DNA of 59,847 nucleotides from an uncultured Candidatus Saccharibacteria bacterium (GCA_938043965.1 CALIQQ010000011.1:1-59847), one strand, 5' to 3'; counted from the first letter of the stretch, positions 7,014 through 14,626 are shown. Notes: generated by a model not told the origin, from the sequence alone. A program made the numbers and translations.

Positions 7014-7828
7014 CAACCATTATTAAAAAAGAACCTATTGTAAATAAAGAAGTCACAATAAACAAACCAACTATTAGTGGATTAGTCCACAACCAAGAGT
7101 TTCTTAAAAAAGCTCAGGACGTTTTAGGTACTGGCACACAGCAGTTCATGAGTTCAGTCCTAACTCTAGCTAACTCAAGTCAAGAATTTGCTAAATGTGA
7201 TGCAATAAAACTTTATAACTGTTGTCTAATGGCGGCCGCCGTTAAGCTGCCATTCAACCAAAACCTCGGTCAAGCTTATGTTATCGCCTATAAGGGTGTA
7301 CCGCAGCTTCAAATTGGCTATAAAGGGTTCATCCAGTTAGCCCAACGCTCTGGACAATTTATCACAATTAACTCCACCGATGTAAAAGAGGGTGAAATCG
7401 TAAAGCGTAATCGCCTAACTGGTGAGATTGAGTTTAATTGGATCGAGGACGATGAGGAGCGTGAAAAATTAAAAACGATTGGCTATGTTGCCTACTTCGA
7501 GTTAAAAAACGGTTACAAGCAGACTCTCTATATGTCTAACGCCGAGATTAAGGCGCATGCTATGAAGTTTAGCCAGACATACAAGGTTGGAACTGGTATT
7601 TGGAAAGACCACTTCGAGGCTATGGCTAAAAAGACCGTCTTAAAACTTATGTTAAGTAAATATGCCCCGCTTTCAATCGATATGCAAAAAGCTCTCGAAT
7701 ATGACCAATCTGACGGCACTAAAGACTCTTATCCCGACAATCCTGAAGAGCCAAAACTAGAGGTAGAGCCTATCGACATCAACAACATTACGGAGGCAGG
7801 GACTAATGAACGAATTGATAATCACTAA
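7010..7828 (+). CDS. recT: RecT-family single-strand annealing protein
   Basis: A 272-aa RecT homologue that coats and anneals single strands made by the upstream exonuclease. The conserved core is clear: NCCLMAAAVKLPFNQNLGQAYVIAYKG, QIGYKGFIQLAQRSGQ and the later MAKKTVLKLMLSKYAPLS. The last about 35 residues are acidic and variable, as usual. It starts within the exonuclease stop (ATGA). Its 3' end overlaps a 27-aa ORF at 7806. Confidence 0.93.
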   Translation: MTTIIKKEPIVNKEVTINKPTISGLVHNQEFLKKAQDVLGTGTQQFMSSVLTLANSSQEFAKCDAIKLYNCCLMAAAVKLPFNQNLGQAYVIAYKGVPQLQIGYKGFIQLAQRSGQFITINSTDVKEGEIVKRNRLTGEIEFNWIEDDEEREKLKTIGYVAYFELKNGYKQTLYMSNAEIKAHAMKFSQTYKVGTGIWKDHFEAMAKKTVLKLMLSKYAPLSIDMQKALEYDQSDGTKDSYPDNPEEPKLEVEPIDINNITEAGTNERIDNH

Positions 7829-7889
7829 AGAGCGCCTAAATGGCTATCTCGTGAAGATGGTTAGGCTAAACGAAGAATATAAAAAATAA
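7806..7889 (+). CDS. Small ORF, 27 aa
   Basis: Starts 20 nt inside the 3' end of recT after a GGAGGCAGGG ribosome site. Charged helical peptide ending NEEYKK. May be a true small phage protein; evidence is the good ribosome site and coupling only. Confidence 0.4.
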   Translation: MNELIITKERLNGYLVKMVRLNEEYKK

Positions 7890-8073
7890 CACTGTGGTGC
7901 TAGTTTATCCCCTTAAGGTAAAGCTAGTTAAATGTCTTAAACGCAGCCACAGGCTCCTACTGTCAGGGCTAGTCGTAGAGATAGGGTGGTTAAAAAAGTT
8001 GAGCACCTTCGTATCTACCCGATAGCGATTTAGTTCTCCTAGAATGCTATATCAAAAGTCCTGATAGTAGGCC
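7890..8073 (+). ncRNA. Candidate structured RNA between recT and the next early gene
   Basis: A 184-nt gap with nested pairing. Domain 1: CTGTGG 7892-7897 pairs with CCACAG 7947-7952 and encloses a hairpin CTAGTTTA 7900-7907 / TAAAgCTAG 7919-7927. Domain 2: CTACTGTCAGG 7957-7967 pairs with CCTGATAGTAG 8060-8070 (one G-U), enclosing GATAGC 8021-8026 / GCTATATC 8046-8053 and a GGTG/CACC hairpin near 7985-8007. No U-run and no known family (not RNase P, tmRNA or group I intron by motif). It may be processed from the early mRNA. Confidence 0.55.
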
Positions 8074-8109
8074 TTGAAAACTAAATTTAATCCTAAAAAG
8101 GAATGATAA

Positions 8110-8451
8110 ATGAATAATCCAATCTCTCTCGCTGAACTTCTTGCAGAAGAAATCGAAAAGAGTAATCAATGGGAAGAAGTCTTTAATACTTCTAGCGCAT
8201 ACGAAAACTTCGCAGAAATACTTGCAATCACTATAAACGAGAATCTCCCAAACCGTGTTCGTCTAACTGAAACTGAGCTAAACAAGCTCGTTAAGCACTT
8301 AACTAATTTTGTTGAGGAAGAACTCGCAAGCGATGCGCTAAATATCGTCAGTGGCTGGGATAAAAAAGCTAAAGAAGATGAAGAAGAAAGGAAGAACATC
8401 AGATGTGCAAAGATACCTTGGAAAGCATTATCCTCTTCATCATCGGAGTAA
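8110..8451 (+). CDS. Hypothetical phage protein, 113 aa
   Basis: Helical acidic protein (AELLAEEIEKSNQWEEVF, later a long charged helix). Ribosome site AAAGGA before the ATG. Its end overlaps the next membrane protein by 49 nt in another frame. The short Ser-rich C-terminus reads through that overlap. Function unknown. Confidence 0.6.
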   Translation: MNNPISLAELLAEEIEKSNQWEEVFNTSSAYENFAEILAITINENLPNRVRLTETELNKLVKHLTNFVEEELASDALNIVSGWDKKAKEDEEERKNIRCAKIPWKALSSSSSE

Positions 8452-8591
8452 TAGCTGGACTACTGATACTTGTCACTATCGTTCTTATAAATGAACGTGA
8501 AAAGCGAGCAGAAGTCCCATGTGAAGAGCTAATTAAACAAAATACTACTAAAGAATATACACCAATCCCAAAAAGGTGTGAGGAGAAATAA
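8403..8591 (+). CDS. Small single-span membrane protein, 62 aa
   Basis: One strong membrane segment (IILFIIGVIAGLLILVTIVL, about residues 9-28) followed by a charged tail with two Cys. Ribosome site AGGAAG. It begins inside the 3' end of the preceding gene. A phage membrane protein, possibly an accessory lysis or exclusion factor; no family recognised. Confidence 0.6.
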   Translation: MCKDTLESIILFIIGVIAGLLILVTIVLINEREKRAEVPCEELIKQNTTKEYTPIPKRCEEK

Positions 8592-8593
8592 TT

Positions 8594-8812
8594 ATGGCAG
8601 GAACTAGAGAAGGTGGTTTAAAAGCATCCGCAGCAAATAAAGAGAAATATGGTAAAGACTTCTATCCCAGGTTAGGCAAGAAAGGCGGTTCGGCTCATCA
8701 CTCTAAGCCGCGAGGCTTTGCAGCTCACCCTGAGCTAGCTAAGATTGCCGGATCTAAAGGTGGTAGAAATGCTAAAAACGCCAGAGACGCCAAAAAGAGA
8801 CTCATAAAATGA
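8594..8812 (+). CDS. KGG-repeat protein, 72 aa
   Basis: Carries glycine-rich repeats of the general-stress KGG/Con-10 type: EGGLKASAANKEKYG, LGKKGGSAH and GSKGGRNAKN. Basic and probably disordered; relatives occur in stress responses and in phages, where they may bind nucleic acid. Good ribosome site (GAGGAG). It overlaps the next gene by four nt (ATGA). Confidence 0.7.
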   Translation: MAGTREGGLKASAANKEKYGKDFYPRLGKKGGSAHHSKPRGFAAHPELAKIAGSKGGRNAKNARDAKKRLIK

Positions 8813-9027
8813 AAAAACGAACATTATGCGCTAAGCCGCTAGTTGAGGTTACTTACGTTTTAAAATACTTGGCTAGAGATGGGGTTCGGCACGAAATTAT
8901 AAATAAAGACTACGCTGAAATCCAAAGGGCTGCTCGCTATTTAAAAGAGAAAGGAGCGGAGGATGTAGATATTTTAGCGAGGTTACCTAAAAAAGAGGGT
9001 TCAGATATGTTCCCAGTGAATAACTAA
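8809..9027 (+). CDS. Hypothetical phage protein, 72 aa
   Basis: Small mixed alpha/beta protein (VTYVLKYLARDGVRHEI, then YLKEKGAEDVDILARL). Its start overlaps the KGG gene stop. No known family. Confidence 0.55.
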   Translation: MKKRTLCAKPLVEVTYVLKYLARDGVRHEIINKDYAEIQRAARYLKEKGAEDVDILARLPKKEGSDMFPVNN

Positions 9028-9040
9028 GAAAGGAAAAATA

Positions 9041-9634
9041 ATGAAGCATTACAAACTTTTAAAAGACCTACCGACTTTTAAGGCTGGTGATGAGTTTGAG
9101 ATTAACAACAGAGGCGACCTTGTATTTGTTGGAGGAACAGAAGAGCCAAAAGATGGTAAAACGTTAGTAGCTTATGCTGGCTCTACTCTGGAAAAATTCC
9201 CTAACATCCTAACCGATTGGTTTGAAGAAATTGAGGAATCTAAAAACAAGAGGTGGCGAGCCAAAGAAAATGGAGGACATTATTTTGTCGATGACTGGGG
9301 CGATGTAGATTATAACTATGATGCAGGGTTTCCCCCTAGTACTTTCCGCTACAACATTGGCAACTACTTCAAAACTGAGGAAGAGGCTGAAGCATACAAA
9401 GAATACTTACTCGCTAAACAAGTGCTTCTAGATGATGCTAAGGGTGGGAAATGGGCAAAAGATAGAAGTAACTGGCATGCTTCTTACGACGTTATAAGAT
9501 GGGTTTCATACTGGTCTTATAATTATAACCCAGGTCAAATCTACTTTAAAGACGAAGAGTCTCTCGAAAAATCCCTAGAAGAACATAAAGACCAGTGGGA
9601 GATTGTGCGTAAGTATGAAATGGGGGGTAGATAA
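9041..9634 (+). CDS. Hypothetical phage protein, 197 aa
   Basis: Aromatic-rich protein. An N-terminal strand-rich part (LLKDLPTFKAGDEFEI) is followed by a WRAKENGGHYF/DYNYD segment and the motif FKTEEEAEAYKEYLLAKQVL, which is common in phage early-region proteins. Ribosome site AGAAAGGA. It stops in overlap (TAATG) with the next gene. Function unknown. Confidence 0.6.
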   Translation: MKHYKLLKDLPTFKAGDEFEINNRGDLVFVGGTEEPKDGKTLVAYAGSTLEKFPNILTDWFEEIEESKNKRWRAKENGGHYFVDDWGDVDYNYDAGFPPSTFRYNIGNYFKTEEEAEAYKEYLLAKQVLLDDAKGGKWAKDRSNWHASYDVIRWVSYWSYNYNPGQIYFKDEESLEKSLEEHKDQWEIVRKYEMGGR

Positions 9635-10080
9635 TGTTAACACTTATATCATTAGCGTTAATAGGTCTCTTCATCATCTTTCGCTTTAAAAAGGAAGGTT
9701 TTGATAGAGAGATATTTGATTTAATAGTCGTTCCTATTCTTGTAATACTTTTACTTATTCAAGTATTATTAATAGCTAGTTTAGTTAGTGACTTAAGCTT
9801 GGATTCTAGAATTGAACTATATCAGGCACAAAATACAGAAATTGAAACTAAGCTATCGGAAACTATTAAAAGTTATCTATCTCATGAGAATCAAGTCTAT
9901 AAAGACCTCAAACCTAATAACGCTATTGCTATTGCCTCGGTTTATCCTGAGCTTCATAGTAATGAACTAATCAAAAAACAGATTGAAGTTTATGAGGATA
10001 ATAATAAAAAGATTTTAGGATTAAAAGAAGCAAAACTAAATCAACCAATATATAAATGGTGGTTATATTTTGGGAGATAA
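9634..10080 (+). CDS. Membrane protein, 148 aa
   Basis: Two N-terminal membrane segments (LTLISLALIGLFIIF, about 2-17, and LIVVPILVILLLIQVLLIASLV, about 29-51), then a periplasm- or cytosol-facing helical domain rich in charged residues and ending in a short aromatic tail. The start overlaps the preceding stop by one nt. Unknown phage function; an early membrane protein could act in exclusion. Confidence 0.55.
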   Translation: MLTLISLALIGLFIIFRFKKEGFDREIFDLIVVPILVILLLIQVLLIASLVSDLSLDSRIELYQAQNTEIETKLSETIKSYLSHENQVYKDLKPNNAIAIASVYPELHSNELIKKQIEVYEDNNKKILGLKEAKLNQPIYKWWLYFGR

Positions 10081-10084
10081 GAAA

Positions 10085-10468
10085 ATGAAAGCAAGCGGTA
10101 TTTGGGAGCCATATTTTAAGCCTACTACCAGAGTTCATAGCTCGGGGTTCAGATGCTTCGAGTGTGGGTATTTACAGATAGGCGATAAAAATAAAGCAGT
10201 CAAGAAAGTCGTAATCGCCACAAGAGTTGACCATATCACAAATTCCTGGTTATTAACTATTGCTAAGGGGGTACCACAAGAAATTAACCTTGATTTGTTA
10301 AAAAGTGGTGAGATACGAATTTTTAACTTCAAGGAGCGTCTGTACTGGTCTATTCCTGGTTTTTCCGACGCTCATATCACGGCAATTGAAGAAAATGCCT
10401 GGCCAGCATATGAAAACCTTGATGAAACATGGAAAAAGCAATCGGAGTCAGAAAAATGTGTGAAATAA
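10085..10468 (+). CDS. Hypothetical phage protein with a CxxC pair, 127 aa
   Basis: I chose ATG 10085 over the in-frame ATG at 10070 because GGGAG lies eight nt upstream of it. The single pair CFEC near residue 21 could form half of a zinc site. The rest is mixed alpha/beta with many aromatic residues. Family not recognised. Confidence 0.5.
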   Translation: MKASGIWEPYFKPTTRVHSSGFRCFECGYLQIGDKNKAVKKVVIATRVDHITNSWLLTIAKGVPQEINLDLLKSGEIRIFNFKERLYWSIPGFSDAHITAIEENAWPAYENLDETWKKQSESEKCVK

Positions 10469-10851
10469 AATATAGAGTATGGAGTAAAAAACAAAAGACA
10501 TATAATTACAAGCACCCATTTAATACACATGGATACTTTTATATAAGTCAGAATGGTGTTTTATTCTCGGATTATGGTAATGTCATAACTCCAGAGATTA
10601 AGCAGGATGATTTTATTATTGAGAGATACACTGGTATTAAAGACCAAGATAATAAAGAGATTTATGCGGGGGATATAGTTTCCGTATACGAGGGACGTTA
10701 TATCGGCTCTATAGTCCAGCACCCTAGCGGAGAGTGGCGAATAATATGGGTTAGTCCACAAGGTACTGAAGATAGTCTTTATAGCCATCGAACAACATGT
10801 AAGGTTGTCGGAAATATCCATGACACCCCTGAATTATTGGAGTCTATATGA
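10456..10851 (+). CDS. YopX-family phage protein
   Basis: A 131-aa YopX protein: N-terminal KYRVWSKKQK, central ERYTGIKDQDNKEIYAGDIVSV and C-terminal VVGNIHDTPELL are the family signature. YopX is widespread in phages of Gram-positive bacteria, with no settled function. I preferred ATG 10456 (CGGAG nine nt upstream) to ATG 10429. A second YopX lies at 11615. Confidence 0.85.
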   Translation: MCEIKYRVWSKKQKTYNYKHPFNTHGYFYISQNGVLFSDYGNVITPEIKQDDFIIERYTGIKDQDNKEIYAGDIVSVYEGRYIGSIVQHPSGEWRIIWVSPQGTEDSLYSHRTTCKVVGNIHDTPELLESI

Positions 10852-11252
10852 AAATAATTGACTTCGAAAAGAAAGGTAATGTCGTCCGTTTTTATCTTGG
10901 GGTAGATGATAATGAAGATTATAAAGGCGATGACTGGAATGATACCCCATATGAATGCAACGCTGATAAGGTCTATGAAGAGTATATTGTCGGGCATCGT
11001 GATATAGCGTTCCCGTTTGATTTTTCCGTGCTAGAACCAAAAGACCTAGAATGGCAGAATAGTTCCCGTTGGTGTAAAGACGATATGAAAGCTCGCAAAG
11101 TCCCCTGTATCATCGCAGTGCCAAAACCTGATGCTTGGCATGATGATGACTTTGACCGATACGTTGGCGATGAAAAGACAATCAAGTTTTACTTCGGCGA
11201 TAAGATGGAGCCCGCAGATGCTCTGACGGTTTTTGAACTGAAGGAGCGTTGA
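10848..11252 (+). CDS. Hypothetical phage protein, 134 aa
   Basis: Acidic protein with many Asp/Trp residues and a DDNEDYKGDDWNDTPYEC segment, overlapping YopX by four nt (ATGA). No family recognised. It sits tightly in the early operon. Confidence 0.55.
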   Translation: MKIIDFEKKGNVVRFYLGVDDNEDYKGDDWNDTPYECNADKVYEEYIVGHRDIAFPFDFSVLEPKDLEWQNSSRWCKDDMKARKVPCIIAVPKPDAWHDDDFDRYVGDEKTIKFYFGDKMEPADALTVFELKER

Positions 11253-11618
11253 ATGTTAGGGTATTGTTGTGAGTGTGGTAAAGAGGTTGAGTGTGGAATA
11301 GTTAGTGGCAAAACTATATACCCACACCGACCAGACCTCTATAGTTTTAAATTTATCAGACACAGTGCCTGCGGAAACTACACTGGGTATTACCAAGGAG
11401 AACACCCAACGCTGCCAAGCAAGCACATTCGACAATGCCGGCGCAAGGCACACCGAGCGCTAGACAGTATCTGGAAAGACAGGAAAAAGAAAGCGAAGTA
11501 TTATGCTTTTATGTCTGACAACTTTAATAAAAACTTCCATTGGGGAGAAGTTAAAAGCGACAGTGAAGCTGACAAGGCTTTAAAACTAACTATGGATTAT
11601 TTAAGAGGAATAGCATGA
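11253..11618 (+). CDS. DUF3268-like zinc-finger phage protein
   Basis: A 121-aa protein with an N-terminal CCEC motif and a later Cys (HSAC), then the characteristic LPSKHIRQCRRKAHRALDSIW, which fits the DUF3268 zinc-finger phage family. Likely binds nucleic acid or a nucleoprotein; exact role unknown. It directly abuts the previous gene and overlaps the next (ATGA). Confidence 0.65.
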   Translation: MLGYCCECGKEVECGIVSGKTIYPHRPDLYSFKFIRHSACGNYTGYYQGEHPTLPSKHIRQCRRKAHRALDSIWKDRKKKAKYYAFMSDNFNKNFHWGEVKSDSEADKALKLTMDYLRGIA

Positions 11619-12070
11619 GACGAATTAAATTTAGAGCTTGGCAAACCAATGTCGGAGATTACGATAAAATAACTAAGAAGTTCACGCCAAAGCCACACTA
11701 TTTCTACGGTGAAAATGTAATAGTAAATGGTAATGGACAGCTGTTGAGTATTGAGAGCGGTTGGGATATTCAAGGTGTAGAAGAATCAACTGATTATGTC
11801 CTTGAGCAATACACAGGGCTTAAAGATAAGAACGGTAAAGAGATTTGGGAAGGCGATATTCTAAGGTGGAAACATTATTATGAAATAACAGGAGAAGATA
11901 TAGAGACAACAGCGAAAGTATATTGGGAAGAAAAAGATGCTTCATTTGTAGTGGGTGATTGGTTTGAATCGTTAGGGCACTTGGTTGATGAAGATAAAGT
12001 TGAGGTTATTGGCAACATTCACGAAAATCCTGAAGTACTGAACGGAGACAAGCTTAATGAAAAAGAATGA
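11615..12070 (+). CDS. Second YopX-family phage protein
   Basis: A 151-aa YopX paralogue: RIKFRAWQ start, EQYTGLKDKNGKEIWEGDIL core and EVIGNIHENPEVL end. It is diverged from the copy at 10456, so the two were probably acquired separately or duplicated long ago. Its start overlaps the DUF3268-like gene. Confidence 0.85.
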   Translation: MRRIKFRAWQTNVGDYDKITKKFTPKPHYFYGENVIVNGNGQLLSIESGWDIQGVEESTDYVLEQYTGLKDKNGKEIWEGDILRWKHYYEITGEDIETTAKVYWEEKDASFVVGDWFESLGHLVDEDKVEVIGNIHENPEVLNGDKLNEKE

Positions 12071-12224
12071 ATTTGATGTACCAGTAGATTGGGGGAAGCT
12101 TAGCTCTCATAAGCCTGCTAGGCATTCTAAGAGCGACAAGCAAATATACTGGGCAAAAATTCGTATGGCGAGCAAAAAGAAGAAATTCAATATTGACAAG
12201 GAGTTAAATAAAAATGAAAGATAA
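12057..12224 (+). CDS. Small basic protein, 55 aa
   Basis: Encodes a Lys-rich peptide beginning MKKNEFDVPVDWGKLSSHKP. It starts 14 nt inside the YopX 3' end and overlaps the next small ORF by 11 nt. Typical of short basic early phage proteins. Confidence 0.5.
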   Translation: MKKNEFDVPVDWGKLSSHKPARHSKSDKQIYWAKIRMASKKKKFNIDKELNKNER

Positions 12225-12315
12225 CAAACATATTAGTCTCTGCAAGAACTGCTGGTGCATGACGTACATGATAAATAGTAAATGCGGAAAATGTGGAGCT
12301 AGAAAGGAGGACTAA
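12214..12315 (+). CDS. Zinc-ribbon mini-protein, 33 aa
   Basis: Four cysteines arranged as CKNC and CGKC around a 12-residue loop form a plausible minimal zinc ribbon. It overlaps the ORFs on both sides (TAATG with the next). A true product is likely because of the spaced Cys pairs. Confidence 0.55.
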   Translation: MKDNKHISLCKNCWCMTYMINSKCGKCGARKED

Positions 12316-12635
12316 TGGTTTGTACAGGACATAAAAATAAGACCATGGATAATGGTCAGAATATCGTCGATTGGATTATGCCTACGATAATTCAAGAGAG
12401 TCAGTTTTACGGTAGAATCCCACTACCATCAAGAGAACAGGTAGCTCTCGTAATCAGGGCGTTAAGAATGCATCACTTATTAGAATACGCCTCTAAGTAT
12501 GATTTTTCGGAGCTATCTAAACCTGACGAAATCACAAAATTCTTCCCAACCATCTCTAGCATTGGTAGGTTTTTCAGAGACGCTCCGCAAGAGGTGCTAG
12601 ACGAATATGTAATGGAACATGGAGAATTTAAATAA
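12315..12635 (+). CDS. Hypothetical phage protein, 106 aa
   Basis: Last gene of the tightly packed early operon, with ribosome site AAGGAGG. Mostly helical (SREQVALVIRALRMHHLLEYAS). No family recognised. Confidence 0.55.
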   Translation: MVCTGHKNKTMDNGQNIVDWIMPTIIQESQFYGRIPLPSREQVALVIRALRMHHLLEYASKYDFSELSKPDEITKFFPTISSIGRFFRDAPQEVLDEYVMEHGEFK

Positions 12636-12646
12636 ATTGGTTGTGC

Positions 12647-12652
12647 TATAAT
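12647..12652 (+). promoter_or_regulatory. Extended -10 promoter
   Basis: TGTGC-TATAAT; start point about 12659. It overlaps the in-frame ATG at 12651, which decides that the next gene starts at 12687. Confidence 0.65.
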
Positions 12653-12686
12653 GAGTATAAATATAATTGTAAATATAAAAATAAAC

Positions 12687-13571
12687 ATGAAAAAACAAGT
12701 TCTAATATATAAACTTGAGGGTGTAGATCCTCAAAATGGGATTGATTTATTTGAAATCGTCCCAACACTAGAGAATCTAGGCTTACTAATAAAAGAGTCT
12801 GGACAATTGACCTTAGAAACTGGTGAAATTGAGGTAAAGGTTAAACCGTTTAAAGCAGGTTCGTTCCAGATAGACCTACTAATCAGCAATGCGGTCACTC
12901 TGTTCTCTAGTAATGAAGTTACTGCACTAGTTAATCTTTTAACTTTAATTGGCATTGGCATTGGTGTTATTAAGTTTGTTGGCGGCAAGGTAAATCAATT
13001 TAAAAAAGTGAGTAGTAAGATTATTTACTATAACTCAGATAATCAAGAGCAGGAGGTTGATGTAAAAACACACCAATTTATTCAAAGTGAGAGCATACAA
13101 AAATCATTATGTGGGTCAATAACAACTCCAATGAAGAATATCTTAGAGGTAGAAGGTATTAGCTTGCAGATTGAAAATCGAGAAGATAAAATATCAATAT
13201 CTCATGAAGATTTAAGCTCACTAGAGGAATATAATAAAACAGAACTTGATGACGATTCGAATAAAACTGAAAACGTTGCTAACATCTACGTAAAGCCAGA
13301 ACGCGGCTCTTATTCTGGCGGAGAGAAACAATATACATTTATAGCTGGTAAAGATAATAAACTTTATCCGACTACTATACAGGATGAAGACTTTATAGTT
13401 AAGCTGAAAGATGGAACTATTCGACTATTTCACGAAGATATCTTATTTGTAAGGCTACGCACGAAACAGAAAATCTCTAGAAAAACTGGTAGAATTACTA
13501 ATGAGTATATTGTTGAAAAAGTTATTGATTATATCAGTAATAAAAATATAGATCAACAAAGTTTACTTTAA
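12687..13571 (+). CDS. Hypothetical protein with a membrane hairpin, 294 aa
   Basis: Own promoter, separate from the early operon. N-terminal beta-rich part containing KPFKAGSFQIDLL, a motif I associate with uncharacterised proteins near mobile elements, a hydrophobic pair (residues about 68-105, LVNLLTLIGIGIGVIKFVGG), then a charged soluble part of about 180 residues ending in basic strands. An individually promoted gene next to the early operon could be expressed in the lysogen and act in immunity or exclusion; this is inference only. Confidence 0.6.
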   Translation: MKKQVLIYKLEGVDPQNGIDLFEIVPTLENLGLLIKESGQLTLETGEIEVKVKPFKAGSFQIDLLISNAVTLFSSNEVTALVNLLTLIGIGIGVIKFVGGKVNQFKKVSSKIIYYNSDNQEQEVDVKTHQFIQSESIQKSLCGSITTPMKNILEVEGISLQIENREDKISISHEDLSSLEEYNKTELDDDSNKTENVANIYVKPERGSYSGGEKQYTFIAGKDNKLYPTTIQDEDFIVKLKDGTIRLFHEDILFVRLRTKQKISRKTGRITNEYIVEKVIDYISNKNIDQQSLL

Positions 13572-13659
13572 TGTTTTATTGTTTGCGTATAAAAACTAAA
13601 ACCGCCTATAAATAGCATACGAAACACGACAGTTTATATATTGCAGTAAAAAACTGTGC

Positions 13660-13850
13660 TAAGATATAAGTGTAAGCATATGGCTAAAATCACATACTTA
13701 CACTTTCGTCTCGGGTTCTAATATAGTAATACTGATGCGATATATCTATATCTTAGATTAAAGTATTTTAAATAATTTTCTTAGTCTAAGTTTAGAGCCG
13801 TGGTATCCGCGACCGGTAAAGTCTCTTGCGAAAGCAGGAGATTTTATTTT
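13660..13850 (+). ncRNA. Candidate non-coding RNA with defined promoter and terminator
   Basis: An extended -10 (TGTGC-TAAGAT, 13660-13665) is followed by three stems: AGTGTAAG 13669-13676 / CTTACACT 13697-13704, CTTAGATT 13752-13759 / AGTCTAAG 13783-13790 (one G-U), and a terminator at 13818-13850 with a TTGC-GAAA-GCA tetraloop stem and a T-rich tail. No ORF of useful length. No weight is placed on a -35. Length about 180 nt. Confidence 0.45.
13818..13850 (+). terminator. Intrinsic terminator with GAAA tetraloop
   Basis: TCTC-t-TGC-GAAA-GCA-g-GAGA flanked by AAA/TTTT and followed by ATTTT. Confidence 0.6.
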
Positions 13851-13916
13851 GTCCGATAGAATGTCCGATAGGGCACTACTTAACAGATATAACGGCTAGC
13901 AAAATGTGTCCGATAG
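13850..13916 (+). repeat. Three copies of TGTCCGATAG
   Basis: Identical 10-mers at 13850-13859, 13862-13871 and 13907-13916, the first two spaced 12 bp apart. They lie in non-coding DNA between two transcription units and may be protein-binding sites. They lie about 85-175 bp upstream of the promoter at 14002-14030. Confidence 0.6.
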
Positions 13917-14001
13917 AAGCCCAAACAGCAGAAGTTATTATAGTTGAAAAAAATATTTGTAGACTGGCATATTTTTTCAGAAGAAAAACCTAAAAAACTA
14001 T

Positions 14002-14030
14002 TGACTTTATTCGCTATGTGGCGTATAATT
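14002..14030 (+). promoter_or_regulatory. Strong sigma-70-type promoter
   Basis: TTGACT (14002-14007), 17-bp spacer, TATAAT (14025-14030). Start point about 14037. Confidence 0.8.
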
Positions 14031-14039
14031 AAAACATAG

Positions 14040-14211
14040 CAAAGGGGAACATTAACAAATTGGCAGGTAGAAAGGAGGAAAGATGGAGATACAAAAAATC
14101 GAAATCAGGGTAGTCATCAAAAAAGCCACCCCTCCAGCGAAGAAGAAGTAGCTCACTTCTTAAACTAACACAAAAACCTTAAAAAATCAACCCCTTTGCC
14201 AAATCCTGCCG
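14040..14211 (+). promoter_or_regulatory. Candidate attenuator leader around a short ORF
   Basis: GCAAAGGGG 14040-14048 is complementary to CCCCTTTGC 14192-14200. GGCAGG 14063-14068 is complementary to CCTGCC 14206-14211, and TTGGCA 14061-14066 to TGCCAA 14198-14203. The first and second pairings cross (pseudoknot) and the first and third compete, so alternative folds around the 22-aa ORF are possible. Confidence 0.45.
14084..14152 (+). CDS. Leader peptide or micro-protein, 22 aa
   Basis: MEIQKIEIRVVIKKATPPAK plus KK, with a near-perfect ribosome site (AAGGAGGAAAG) right before the ATG. It contains a Pro-Pro followed by a Lys run, which can slow ribosomes. It lies inside the paired leader of the gene at 14230. 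Confidence 0.5.
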
Positions 14212-14229
14212 ACCACGAAAGGAGTAAAA

Positions 14230-14625
14230 ATGAAAAAAGTAATCATAGCAACATTAAATGAAGACAACAACTTTGCTTATAAGGTGCTGGATGATAAGGA
14301 TTGGTGTATAGAGCCTAACCAATTTATTTCAAAGCCATTTAATGAATATGATAATCAAGTTGTGTTTTCAGAGGAAGGTATGGGCGGGCTTTATTTATTC
14401 GATGGAGCTACTTTAAGTAAAAAACTAAAAGAGTTATCAACTTCTGCTACTATTTGGTATTTGACTGAAAGATTAAAAGAAACTTCAGAAAAAGCTAGAA
14501 AGTGGGATGAATATACAGCCAAATTATCCAATAATTTACCAAACAAAAATCTTAGTGCCGAGCAACGTTCAGAGGCTGCTAGGAAAGCCGTGCAAGCCAG
14601 GTGGGCTAAAAGACAAGCTAAATAG
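14230..14625 (+). CDS. Hypothetical phage protein with Ala/Arg-rich C-terminus, 131 aa
   Basis: Ribosome site AAAGGAG. Strand-rich N-terminal half, helical second half, and a C-terminal ARKAVQARWAKRQ helix of the kind found in small nucleic-acid-associated proteins. Driven by the strong promoter at 14002 through a structured leader, so it is likely expressed on its own terms. It converges on the lysis genes with one nt between stops. Could be a regulator; no helix-turn-helix is obvious. Confidence 0.55.
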   Translation: MKKVIIATLNEDNNFAYKVLDDKDWCIEPNQFISKPFNEYDNQVVFSEEGMGGLYLFDGATLSKKLKELSTSATIWYLTERLKETSEKARKWDEYTAKLSNNLPNKNLSAEQRSEAARKAVQARWAKRQAK

Positions 14626-14626
14626 T

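Noticed and set aside
7890..8073. Group I intron, RNase P RNA or hammerhead ribozyme in the gap after recT
   Set aside because: None of the conserved core motifs of these RNAs could be found; a CTGATAG near 8061 does not fit the hammerhead core.
12651..12686. Upstream ATG extending the 294-aa protein
   Set aside because: The ATG overlaps the -10 box, so it would not be in the transcript from that promoter.
13571..14230. CRISPR-like array suspected from the repeated TGTCCGATAG
   Set aside because: Only three 10-bp units with irregular spacing (12 and 45 bp) and no long repeats or spacers.
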